A stretch of 64,000 nt of DNA, from NCBI GenBank assembly GCA_025667525.1, contig CM046879.1:392727442-392791441 (forward strand), read 5' to 3'. Source of the stretch: Glebionis coronaria (taxonomy: Eukaryota > Streptophyta > Magnoliopsida > Asterales > Asteraceae). Of the stretch, positions 1 through 10,644 are shown piece by piece. The translations under genes were made by a program, and so were the position numbers. The notes beneath the pieces were generated by a model. That model was not told the origin of the DNA. It saw only the letters and a list, made by a program, of their open reading frames with translations, and did not search any database. Positions within the stretch are counted from its first letter, which is position 1, and every line of letters starts with the position of its first letter.

Positions 1-2
1 TA

Positions 3-119
3 GCTCAAAATGATGGCCCCAATTTCAAGGTGAATGGACATAGGTTGAAGCACTACTTTGGCGGGGAAGTTCCATCCTTGAACTACCTCGACCAAATCAC
101 CTTCCCCAATGATAATTAG
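3..119 (+). CDS. C-terminal end of a Ty3/gypsy pol polyprotein (partial, cut by window edge)
   Basis: An open frame enters from the left edge and ends at TAG 117-119, giving 38 residues. The tail contains FKVNGHRLKHYFGG, the kind of sequence that closes the integrase region of Athila-type Ty3/gypsy polyproteins. The following DNA, with a short GGACAATGTT-type motif, a purine tract and then a TGATGAG LTR start, fits an Athila-like element running on the plus strand. Everything upstream lies outside the window, so intactness cannot be judged. The lineage call rests on remembered motif style and is moderate. Confidence 0.6.
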   Translation, partial: AQNDGPNFKVNGHRLKHYFGGEVPSLNYLDQITFPNDN

Positions 120-1940
120 TATTGAGGGGATCGAGTCGAGCTCATGACTCGGTAATCAAAAATGTGGTGCCTCGTGGGGGAGTCCCATGCTTATCCTATG
201 TACATATTATCGCTTTCTAATGTAGTAACGTGAGGGGATTTATGCCCTTCCAACCTTTGTTTCGTGGTTGTTTGTGATATGTGGTTTTTAGATGATCATG
301 ATCTTCACGATTGGAGCCTCTCGTGTTTGTTTTATGGGAGAACTCGATCGTTTTCTTTGAAGAATTTCTCAATATCCATGATATATCCTTTTATGTTCTA
401 ACCTTAGGGTTATAGCACACTTCATAAACGGCTTTAAATTTAACGGTTACACCCTTTCCATGCTATATTATGCATTCGACTACGTCTCTAGTATGGGGGT
501 TTCTAACCCTTAGACTCGAAACATTGAGGACAATGTTTAACTTTAGTATGGGGGGGTGAATAGATACTTGCCTTGCCAAACCTTCACGCTTTCCTAAGTT
601 TATCTTTTTGTTTATCGTTTTATTGCAAAATAAGGCTAAAAATGGCCAAATTTTAAAAAATTTCTCATCTTTTTATAAGTGTTTAAGACACGAATGTAGG
701 TTTTCTGATGGCGAGAATAAGAGTAAGTTTTGACTTGACCATGCGTGTTGAGCACTTAGCTTCGATTCTTTAACTTTATATTAGGCTAAGTCTCTTAAAT
801 GTGGACGAGAAATGATAGAGTTAATTATAAGTTACTATGCTAAACGTAGAATACTCGTATTCTTTCAAAAACTCATGTGTTCTCGTTGTTTGCTTATTCT
901 CCCTTCGCTTGTAAATATATTTTTGCTTAATAAATATTGACTTAGCGGTTTAGTCTTGGTTGTTAGTTTCTAGTCTTTTCTAGTAGCTTCCATGTAATTA
1001 AATTGGGAAGACATTAAGGTATCGCCAGCGTCACGGTTTTGAAGTATTGGCAACCCAAATAATCGAAAGCTTCACCCAATAATAAGATTTCAAGTGCTCA
1101 CCTAAATCAAGCAAACCATTTGAAGTTCACAAGGCCGAAAAATCTATGCGAAATTGAAAGTGAATCAAGCCTTAATCTTTGAAGCTTTAAAGATCCAAAA
1201 TTCGCCTTAGCGTGAGGATATACGTCTTTGGCCATAATAAACACCTCATGGCGAGGTTAAATAAAAGGCAAGGAAAGACCGAAGTCATAATAAAAGCTTC
1301 ACGGCGAAGTTGAATAAAATATGGAGGTAAACCTATGATAATAAGGCCCATCCGGTAGGGGGCGTATAAAAGTCTTGGTAATAAGTCTCATGTTCAAAAC
1401 CGTTATAAAACCGTGTTTATCGATTCTTCTTGTTGACTTAATTTTTTGACATCGTTGTCTATTAGGGGGGGGGGGTTATTAATTCGATGGTCTTGGTTAC
1501 ACCGTTATGACTCTATTTTTAGACTTAAATCTCTATCATCGCATAAGTAAAAAATGTATCCTCGTGAAACATTCAAGACAAAATAAAATATAAGAGATAC
1601 AACTTAGGAAAATGGGAGGATAAGTACGTGATTAGGGCATATGAGTAGTGTTAGAATTACTAACTTATAATGACAATGATCTCGTTGCACGCTTAGCATG
1701 GAATTGGGGTGAAAATCGAGGACGACGAAATTATTTCTAACGAAGCATTCACGTGTTCTTGTTCTATGAACCTAAACGTCCCATTTTGTGATGAAAATCA
1801 TACATTATGTCTAAAATACAAGTAGTAGTAATAGTAGTAGTGTAGCTAGTTTATTATTCAATAAAAGTGCATAAAAATGAATTCTGGAGGTGCCACGATA
1901 CTTTATTCTAGCATTGCGTGAGGGCACAAAAATGGTTTAG
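120..1940 (+). other. Non-coding 3' region of the Athila-like element (pol end to PPT)
   Basis: There is no convincing open frame here. At about 519-556 the sequence reads ACATTGAGGACAATGTTT followed by TAGTATGGGGGGG. This kind of conserved motif plus purine tract is seen in Athila/Tat elements between pol and the 3' LTR. Several repeats of TAGTATGGGGG (about 490, 546 and 1939) look like duplicated polypurine tracts. Athila elements often carry an env-like ORF in this region, but none is visible here. An 11-G run lies near 1465-1475. Confidence 0.5.
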
Positions 1941-1950
1941 TATGGGGGAG
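1941..1950 (+). promoter_or_regulatory. Polypurine tract of the Athila-like element
   Basis: TATGGGGGAG directly precedes TGATGAGACT, a plausible LTR 5' end beginning with TG. This is the expected plus-strand priming site layout. The matching 5' LTR is outside the window, so the exact LTR start cannot be confirmed by comparison. Confidence 0.55.
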
Positions 1951-3613
1951 TGATGAGACTACTTTTATACATAGTCTCATCGTCCAAAACGGGCTTAAAA
2001 TACATTAAATATCATGAAATATTCCAAATATATGCTTGTGTTTGTTACATGTGTATTTTAGGTACGGATATTGAGAAAATGACAAAAGATCACAAGAAAC
2101 AAGCAAAAACGAACACGGGAAACGAAGCCGCATAATGAACCAAGCCCTAGTGTTGATTTTCCAAGAATAACCCTTGAAGAATTGGAGATTGTACAAGAAG
2201 GGTCCTCCAATATTGAAGAATTGACACTTTAAACCCTTGTTTATTCATAATTACAAGTTTGGTCTTTAAAGTTTGTCAAATTTACAAAAAGGGCCCTCCA
2301 CTTTGAAGAATTGGCAAGAATGGTCCATCAAAAATGAAGACTTGTCAATATTAGTCCTCCAAGAAGTCAACAACAAAATTCAAGACCATAAAGTTTGAAG
2401 AAAATTCCAAAACAGCCCTTCAAGAATCAGCAAATGACAAGAAATACCCCTGAAATTACCTTTGAAAAAGTTTTGGGGAAAAGTCTAAAGTTTGAAATTT
2501 TAAATACAAAGGAATTCGGATTTAATCAAGTTCAAACTAAAATGAAAAGAGAATGGAAGAAGGAGGGTAATTTTTGTCAAACACCCAAACTAACCTAGAC
2601 CAGTGGTGGGTTAACACGTGTCCCACTCACCCTTTCCACCAATAAGAACCCCCCATTTTGACACATCACTTCCCACTAATACCAGACTTTAACTAATCAT
2701 GGATTAGTTTATTATTTGGCGCTTAACACAACTTTTAAGCCCAAAATCAAATCAAACTTAGCACTATTCACCGTATGAACACAATTGGGCATTTGTTAAT
2801 TACTTGTAATTAACCCACCATATTATCCAGAATTATGATTAGGGTAATCATAAACATAACCCAACTCTCAAATCCCATGCCACATCATCACAAGATCACA
2901 TGCTACCAACCTTGTACACGTTTTTGGGAGAAGCTGCCAAAAGTTGGCAGAAATCCAACCATCCCAAATGAAGCTTACATTTTAAGCATCATTGAAGCCC
3001 TTGATCACAATTCCATCACTTTCCACCTCACACAAGCTGCCAAGACAACTTTACATGTTCAAGAGAATTCAAAATTCTGCAAGGGCAATATTGGGACTTC
3101 ACAACTTAGGGTTCACGTTTTTTATGCTTTGTAGTTCATTCTTGTAGCCTATAAAAGGCATTAGGCATCATACATTGTAGCTGCTCTTGGTTTTTCCTTT
3201 GTTTAAAGTTCTGTAAAGCCTTGTTCATTTTTAATGAAAAGTGTTTGAATGTTTGAAGAAATCCAAGTGCCAAGTTAATTCATTGCTTGTTATTGATATA
3301 TGTTTGAGTTGTTTGAATCTTCAAACCTATTTTTAAATCTTGTGCAAGAAATTGCCAAGTTTTCCAAAAACTTGATATTTTGCTAAGACTTTGGTACATC
3401 TTTGGAATTTTTGGATTACAAGTGATCTAAACACCCTGATAAGAAGATTATGAAGGTGTTGGGAGCTTGTGGTTTGGGGATAATTAAAGAGTGGGTACAA
3501 AGGTTGCATTAATCAAGCTTTTTCTACTTTTCTGTTTTTCATATTTTATGTTCTAACCTTGTTGATTCTTAGCAGCTTTGTTGTGGAAGCTTGTGCCTTG
3601 TTTTGCTACGCAC
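1951..3613 (+). repeat. 3' LTR of the Athila-like element, part left of the Copia A insertion
   Basis: The LTR starts TGATGAGACT after the PPT. It contains a TATA-like box (CTATAAAAGG near 3149-3158) about 170 bp after an AT-rich non-coding stretch, and an AATGAAAAG signal near 3232 that could serve polyadenylation. It is interrupted at 3613 by element A and should resume at 39819. The small open frames inside (for example 2395-2598 and 2835-3134) have no recognisable domain. The 3' end of this LTR could not be fixed. Confidence 0.45.
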
Positions 3614-4136
3614 TATTGGGAATAAATATAAGTGTATTCATTACCCCTGTTAGTTGGTCAATGGTTCCCCTGCTAGAGTAAGTTCCCCCTGCTAAATAAC
3701 AAAGGCAGGGGGATTGGTTCCCCTGCTGAAGTCAAAGGCCCTGTCGCTAGAGATAAACTTGGAATAGATTATAATGCGTTTCTATTACTACTTCGAGATA
3801 CTTTCCAAGTTTGTTAGTAGTAATCTTGTACGTGAGTCCTTGTACTATAAAAGGACCCACTAGGTTATCATGCAATGTGTGTCTTTTTCTCTGTTGTCTT
3901 TCATTTCATACTTTAAGGTTTTTGTAACCCTAATACCATTATTGGGTATTCGTATATCTTTGATATATTAAAGTTTAACGTTTGCTTTAATCATTTGTTC
4001 TTGTGCTAAACACTACATTCCGCATCTTGTTTAGTTACTTTGTATTGCCAAGTTTCTCTAGTGTTAGATTGAATCTATTCTCTATATGACAACCCTTAAA
4101 CAAGCTAAGGTTTAGGATCTGAGTTTGGGATCAACA
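3614..4136 (+). repeat. 5' LTR of Copia A
   Basis: It aligns with 39292-39813 along its full length, with roughly 25 differences by eye. It starts TATTGGGAAT where the 3' copy has TGTTGGGAAT, so the terminal G has mutated to A. It ends in CAACA. TATA-like ACTATAAAAGG lies near 3843-3853. The motif CCCCTGCTA occurs several times in the first 110 bases. Confidence 0.9.
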
Positions 4137-4138
4137 AG

Positions 4139-4150
4139 TGGTATCAGAGC
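4139..4150 (+). promoter_or_regulatory. Primer binding site of Copia A (initiator tRNA-Met type)
   Basis: TGGTATCAGAGC lies two bases after the 5' LTR end. This is the classical plant Copia PBS complementary to the 3' end of initiator tRNA-Met. Confidence 0.9.
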
Positions 4151-4163
4151 TTGTTGAGAAACT

Positions 4164-4937
4164 TTGATTAAACCAAGAACAAAACATCTCACACAATCAA
4201 CATCAACCATCTCTTCAGATTCTAGTTCATCCTCAACCAACAACAATGCCCTCAAACTACCCATTCTGGATCCTAAAAACTTTGAACTATGGGAATTCAG
4301 AATTCAACAATACCTTAAGATGGAACACTATGTTCTATGGGAGATCATAGAATTTGGTGATCAATTTCCAAAGACTGTACAAGTTGAAGATGGTGGTAAG
4401 GGAGAAGATAAAGGTGAAAGCTCCAAAGGTGAAGCCAAGAAGAAGTCTGTTGCTCTTATTGACAAGGAAATACTGGCAAGAAGGCATGATGTCAGGGCTC
4501 ATAGTTCCTTGCTGTTGGCTCTACCTGATAGACATCAGCTAAGATTCAGAAAGTTCAAAACAGCTAAGGAACTCTGAGAAGCAATAGGAAAAACATTTAG
4601 AGGAAATGAAGCCACAAAGAAGAAGAAGAAAAATCAAATGCTTGATCAGTTTACTTTTTTCAAAGCAATTGGTGATGAAGCAATTGGTACAATCTATAAT
4701 AGGCTTCAAGATCTAATTGCTCAATTGGAGTTCTTTGAAATAGAAGTGACCAGAGAACAGGTGAATACTAGGTTTCTTAACAGTCTTCAGAAAGAATGGT
4801 TCGTCTACAAAGCTATTTGGCAGAATAGGGATGACATAGATGACAAGAACATTGATGACATATACAATAACTTGAAAGTTTTTTAGCCAGTGGTCAATGA
4901 GATGAAATCATCAGGAACCGTCCCCACCAATTCAAGT
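4164..4937 (+). pseudogene. Copia A gag, N-terminal part (two in-frame stops; cut by element B)
   Basis: The frame opens at ATG 4164 shortly after the PBS. It carries a gag-like start in which LPILDPKNFELWEFRIQQYL resembles the DUF/UBN2-type gag core of plant Copia elements. A TGA at 4575-4577 falls where a Trp is usual in this family, and the same frame continues from 4578. A TAG at 4884-4886 breaks it again. Coding then runs to 4937, where element B interrupts, and resumes in frame at 15885 after the duplicated CAAGT. It would have formed the capsid of the virus-like particle. It is now a pseudogene. Confidence 0.8.
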
Positions 4938-5511
4938 TGTTGATGCAAAAGTTGGGTGATCCTTGCTAGACCCGAATAAGGCTTAATTCAGATTGGCTGG
5001 GCTCCGGCTCCTGCACCAAGTGAACTGTTTGGTTGGGATCCTGCACACTAAACAACACGCGTTAGGCTTACCGTGGGAATGTTTCCCACGATTAGACTCC
5101 GGCGTGAGAGTAAGTAATCGGTTAGGGTTTTATGTGAGTTGAGAGTATAGAACGTAATACCTTTGTGGAACCCTTGGGGGTTCCTTTTATAGGCAGTGGA
5201 ACCCTAGTGGGCTGCCACTGATACTTAAACCCCAAGGAAAGGATAAGTACCAGAATTAGAATGATTGTTATCTTCTAATTATGGTGAGTGAATATCCTCT
5301 TCTTTGGGGTAAACCTATTCCTAGAAAGAATATGATTCTGTCTAACCCTATGCCGCCCGCGTCGGGCCGCGGGCCGCACACATATGTGCGGTTACTGTTC
5401 ATCCAAGCCCATAAGCTTAAATGACATTATTCCCACCCATCTATGATGGGCCGGATACGGGTAGTACCCGTGGGTCGGGTTCCTGACCCGGCTGGGGACT
5501 ATACGTCATCA
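4938..5511 (-). repeat. 3' LTR of element B (left side)
   Basis: It pairs with 15306-15879 at identical length. On the minus strand it begins TGATGACGTA and ends CATCAACA. It holds GC-rich CCCGCG/GGGCCGCG segments near 5350-5373. It is bounded on the left by TSD CAAGT. Confidence 0.92.
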
Positions 5512-5523
5512 TGTGCCCCTAGT
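5512..5523 (-). promoter_or_regulatory. Polypurine tract of element B
   Basis: On the minus strand CTAGGGGCACA directly precedes the LTR start TGATGACG. The tract is short and not purely purine, but its position is right. Confidence 0.55.
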
Positions 5524-5918
5524 CTAGTTGTTACAACCGTAGGCGTAACCTCTAGACTATCAAGATGCTCTCCGGACATACCAAGAAAAGACCTAGGGAA
5601 TGAAAAATACAGAAAATTTTGCTATGGTCGCACGTGGCTGCCCGCATTAGGAATATTATTCTAATAGCACCTCAGCCGCACGTAACGGCCGAGACAAATT
5701 TAATGTAGCATTAAATATGGTCTTACGTAAGACCGCATAACCCGACATAAGAATAAATGCATTCATGATAGTAAACTGATCAGCCGCACTTCTGCAAAAG
5801 TGCACCATTAATGCCCACCATTGAGCCACATAAAACTACCAAGAAGTGACCCGTGGGCCCCTTCTGATTTTGCAGAAGTGTCAGAAATCCCATCCGTTGG
5901 ATAGGCGTGGTGGCCTAC

Positions 5919-5967
5919 ACGTGTCGAACATCCACGTTACCTCGGAAACTGAGGCAACCCTATATAA
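5919..5967 (+). promoter_or_regulatory. Candidate promoter of the antisense accessory gene (G-box and TATA box)
   Basis: TATATAAG starts at 5961, and ACACGTGT, a G-box core, lies at about 5919-5926. The TATA box is 160 bp upstream of the ATG at 6121, leaving room for a leader of about 125 bp. The gene runs opposite to the element's own LTR-driven transcript, so it needs its own promoter. This is a sequence prediction only. Confidence 0.5.
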
Positions 5968-6120
5968 GAGTTGGTATGTGTGTTTGTTACACACACAATT
6001 CACCCTTCCTTCCGCCATTGTTATATTCAAGCTTCTACATCCAAAACTTTGCCTTTGATTCCACGGATTTCTTCCACCGTAGGTTAGATCATCACGCTTT
6101 TCAAAACCTTTATATAAAAC

Positions 6121-8861
6121 ATGGTAAAGGACAACCCTCTTATCACGGATGTCCTTAACGTGATGTCGGCAGAAAAATACATCGACTTCCTGTCGAAGTA
6201 TTACATACCCGAAAGTGTACACCCCACCTATCCAGGTGAAGGTGAGGCAATTACGGATGCACCGGCGGGGAAAATAGGCGTGTGCACGCGCCTATTTGAT
6301 TCGGCCAACTACCGTATCCCCCTGTCTAAATTTTTGGTAGATCTGCTATTATATTACGACTTCCACATAACCCAGCTTCACTGCATAGGGGCGTGTAAAA
6401 TCAACAAGTTTGAAATTACATGCCATACCTGCGGAGTAACTCCAACCGTGAACCTTTTTAGGGCTTTTTACTTCCCCCAGCTAGTGAATGGGTGGCTATC
6501 GTTTAAAAAGCGACCCGGGAACGCCCCCATGACGTATAAGAAGCCTTTAGACTCCCTCAAGAACTGGTACGACCATTACTTCTTTGTTGATGAGAAGGTA
6601 TTCCCTACCCCTTTCGTACTCAAAACCAAAGCACCCAAAGACTTTCCGCCCAAAGCCAAAGACAATAGTAGCAAAGACCTAAAAATACTAGATACCCACC
6701 GCACAGAATTCCATAGGGGGTTGCCGGAACACTTTTTGTACTTAGTAGGAATAAGCCGCCGCTACTTTGGGAGGGATGACTTATATACGTGCTTCCTAAC
6801 GGAACATGGAGAGGGTAGGTTTACTTATACCTTGTAAATTTGAAAAGTCATGCGTATTTGCAAAACCGTACTAACCCGTATACTTTATAAATGTCCGCAG
6901 AAATTAACCTACACGGATTAATACGCCAGGGCGACCCAATGAAGGTGCCCGAAGGGTTCCGCCCTCTGAAGGAGAATGAGCTCCCCCTGCTGGAGGCGAC
7001 CGCGGACCGCACCATGCCTCTCGAAGAGACGTCCGAGCCCAGATCAGATGAAGGGGAGCCCATCATTGAGAAGTCCCCATTAGACTTCCATAATGAAGAT
7101 GGTGGAGAACTACTGCTGGAGGGGACCGCGACCCATCAGGAAGATGAAAATGATTCTCTCAATGCAGACACCACTCAAGCCTCCGGGTCCGCCCCGCTCA
7201 CATCTAGGAAGAGAAAGACCACAAGGAGGGTGGCAAAGAATATAGGGGATGAGGCCGGGGCCGCGAATGCTCCCCCAAAGAAACTGAGGAAGGACCATCC
7301 GCAGTACCAAGAGGGGAGTGGTACTGCGACTGCTCAGGCCAACTCTACCCCGCACATGGGAGAGCCAGTCTGGCGAGCTACACCCGTGAGAGCCGTAGCT
7401 CCTACTGGCCCAGAACCTGCCATTTATACCACGTAAGTATCCTTCGAATATTAGTCATGTCACTATACTTGTGAAATATATAATGCTTAGACAAAATTTG
7501 CCATGTCAATAACAGGGCGAATCCGTCGACCGTAGCACAAGAGGAAGAAATGGAGAGGAGTCCATCCCCCGCACCAACTAACAGACCCCCATCTCCTGCC
7601 GCGACACATGCCGAGGAGCTACACCACGAAGGGCCAGAAAATAGCCTGCGCCTAGCATGGAACCTCTTAAGTCTGACAAGGTTGGAAGCGGAATCTGAGT
7701 GCTCAGAATTCATCGAACACATCACCCCACCAGCCCTTGCACAAGACTTAGATGAGTTGGATCATGAATCCCTTCTGGAGCAATTTGATGTGTCGTCTGC
7801 GCATCAAGTGACGGTGGGAGCCGCTCTAAGACGCCGCTTGATCAAGGCCCTTGCTAATGTGAAGCGGGGAGATAAGAAGATAGCTCGTCGTGAGGCAATG
7901 GTCGTGAAGAACGAGAAGACCATCGCGTCCTTGCAAGCAGCGCTGGTGACAGCTGAGGCTACGATAAAAGAGCAAGCTCATCATGCCGACACCCGAGAAA
8001 AGCGCATTGCCGAACTCAAAGCCCTTGTAGCCGCATCAAATGAGAAGGTACACTTTCGAAACTTTTGTACATATACTTTTGCCTTGATTATTTATTCGAC
8101 CCAAGAAAAAAAAAGTATATTATCCTTGTGATAATTCAAAGTTATATATGCAGGTGTCTGCGGCCGAAGCTTCTACCAAGGCCGTGACTGTACAATCCTT
8201 CAACATCGCCCAAGAGCGTGATGCGTTGAAGGATGAGCTGACACAGGCGCGGGCCAATTTGGAAGAGCAAGCTGCCACAGCGGAGGAGGAGTTGAGCAAG
8301 ATGGCCATAAGTTGTGCTGAAAGACTATGTCCTCCCCTGCTATCCGACATAGCTGGACGCAGGTGGATGATTGGGCAAGGGATGCGACTTGCCGTAAGCA
8401 AGGCCCTGGAAGCTCCGCACCTACTGCAGGCATTTGTCAGGGTCGTATCCGATGGAATCGACCGTGGTAGACATGAGGGTTTGGTCAAAGCTGCAGAACT
8501 GATAGGTAAAAATGAAGACATCATGCAGCATCCATACCATAATCCCTCAGCTGCGGATAATATGACCGCGTCGATGAATGCCTTGGCGGAAATCCAACAC
8601 CCTCTCCTGGATGAGCTTGAGGCACTTAGAGACGCTCCAAACGAGGCAATAATGTCCCGGCTAACTGTGGATCACATCCCTTTGACCTTGCCCACTTATG
8701 ATCCCGCATCAAAAACGATGAAAGGTGAAAAGCTACTTGTGGAAGCATTGGATGCGATTGCGGTCAAGGCACAGGATGGGAAGGATGCTCATGGGGAGGC
8801 CCTCCGTGCTCTGATTGAAGAAGGAAAGAAGGACATAGGGGAATTCCCACCCCCCTTGTAA
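6121..8861 (+). CDS. Antisense accessory gene of element B: four-exon protein with a 'putative gypsy type transposon' (Transposase_28-like) domain
   Basis: Four exons read through without a stop: 6121-6814, 6901-7432, 7516-8047 and 8154-8861 (TAA), totalling 2,466 nt or 821 residues. Introns are 6815-6900, 7433-7515 and 8048-8153. All are GT-AG (GTAGGT/CCGCAG, GTAAGT/AACAG, GTACAC/TGCAG), and phases 1, 2 and 0 match across every junction. Exon 1 holds the conserved part recognised in plants as the putative gypsy-type transposon domain, with NGWLSFKKRP and SLKNWYDHYFFV. The exon 1/2 junction regenerates the family's usual segment ending RQGDPMKV. Exon 2 is acidic and basic low complexity. Exons 3-4 carry a long coiled coil (about residues 470-620) and a conserved C-terminal part. 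Extra antisense ORFs are known in Tat elements; their function is unknown. It converges with pol, which ends at 9576. Confidence 0.85.
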
Positions 8862-9575
8862 TTTATCAGTTGTAAACATTTGTGATTTTTATTCGTCCGT
8901 GCATGTACACGGCTAAGACATATGTGAAATGACTGTCTTTTGTATGTAAGTCTGTGATGACCACGGCCATTTTGTTATGTATTTTGAAACTTGTGTATTT
9001 TTATTGTGTTTGAACATTGTATGCCAATACTGCATGACATGTCACGTCTTACACAAAAAAGAAAATACATACAAGCCTATAATTTACTAGACATGCGACG
9101 TGCGTCTTTACTATGCAGAGCACTGCGTGAGTACGGCTTACGAAACTTACCACAACGTCTTGTGAGTAAGGTGTCTATTAAGGATACATGATCCGTGCTA
9201 CTGGGGTTGCATCCCTCTTACGCGGCAAGTTGAATTAGTAGGTTCACTTAATCCTCTTACCCCGCCTGGAGGCGTATAGTACATGTACGGTGTTTGAATG
9301 AATGCATATGAATGAAACATGGCCTATTATAGCAATAATTAAAAATCTTATGACTAACAAAATCTTAAGAAATAATTTGCACAAAACAAGCCGTGGAGCT
9401 AGCTAGGCACCACGGCATTTTATTAGAACGTTTACATTTTTTGTTTGAACGAGAATGACAAGTCCTAAGAAACAAAAAAGGAACCTAGACAAAACATAAG
9501 AAGCAAAACAGATAGAGTGCACGGATCTTCATTAAAGCCACATATGGCAAAGTACCCATGCGGAAGCCGGAGCTT
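8862..9575. other. Spacer between the convergent accessory gene and pol of element B
   Basis: No gene is supported here. The 66-codon plus-strand frame at 8991-9191 has no recognisable domain. TTGTAATTT and TGTAAA words just after 8861 and AT-rich stretches around 9330-9440 could serve 3'-end formation for the two converging transcripts. Confidence 0.5.
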
Positions 9576-10644
9576 TCAAAGATAGCACCTTTTGAGGTTG
9601 GAGATGTTCCATGTGCGCTCCAGGTCGCGGCCATCAATGTCACGTAACTTGTACGCACCTCGTCCCAAGGCTTCCGTGACCTCATACGGTCCTTCCCACT
9701 TAGGGCCCAGCTTTCCTGTATTCTCTTCTCGACTTGCTTCGTTAGCACGATAGACATAATCCCCCGGTCGGAAGGAAACACCTTTAACCTTAGCGTCGTA
9801 ATAAGCCTTCATTTTAGCCTTGGATTTAGCCTCATTAATGGCTGTTATCTCCCTTTTATTCTTCAAACAGATCCAGGTTGATTCGCAGCTATTCGTCGTT
9901 CGTGACAACATTAACCTCCGCCGTGCGGATGGTAGGCATTCCTATTTCTGCTGGTATAACAGCTTTAGTGCCATAAGCCAATGCAAATGGAGTGTCTCCG
10001 TTGGCCGTTTTGATCATAGTCCTATGTGCCCATAGAACATGTGGTAGCTCATCCACCCATTTGGCACTTCGCTCATCCAAACGTGCCTTGATTCCGTTTC
10101 CCAAGCTCCTATTTGCTCGTTCCACAAGGCAATTTGTCTGCGGATGCTTAACAGACGCGAAGCACCGCTTGATATTCAATGATGCACACCAGTCCTTGAA
10201 TGGATTGCCCACGAACTGTTTACCATTATCCGAGATGATTTCTCCTGGTAGGCTAAAACGGCACACAATATGCTCCCAAACAAACTTTTTAACTTGTTTG
10301 CCTGTGATGGATTTGACTGCCTTGGCCTCTATCCATCGTGTGAAGTAGTCCATCGCGACAATCAAGAACTTAACTCCCCCCGAAGCTACAGGAAATGGTC
10401 CTGCAATGTCGATTCCCCATTTATAGAATGGCCATGGGGACGTGATAGGTGTAAGCTCCTGCTGTGGGTGCCGCGGCACTGGTCTATGCACTTGGCAATC
10501 ACTACACTTGCGAATCATGTCGCGCGCGTCCCTGTGCATGGTAGGCCAGTAATATCCTGTCCGTAAGGCTCTAGCTACCACGGATCGTGGACCTGCGTGC
10601 ATGCCGCACAACCCTTCATGTATTTCACTGATTACATAGGTAGC
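9576..10644 (-). pseudogene. Element B integrase region (pol 3' part, frameshifted)
   Basis: The minus-strand frame 10611-9889 carries the integrase core: GIDIAGPF (first D), ISDNGKQF (second D) and VERANRSL (E), with a zinc-binding CSDCQ upstream. The frame continues in the same phase from the RNase H block after a TAG at 10645-10647. A frameshift near 9890-9910 moves the C-terminal part into the frame ending at 9576, which holds GPKWEGPY and the terminal RTWN-like segment. It would catalyse insertion of the cDNA. It is broken here. Confidence 0.88.

Noticed and set aside
2835..3134. 99-codon plus-strand ORF in the Athila-like LTR
   Set aside because: No domain, no homologous second copy to test conservation, and it lies upstream of the LTR TATA box.
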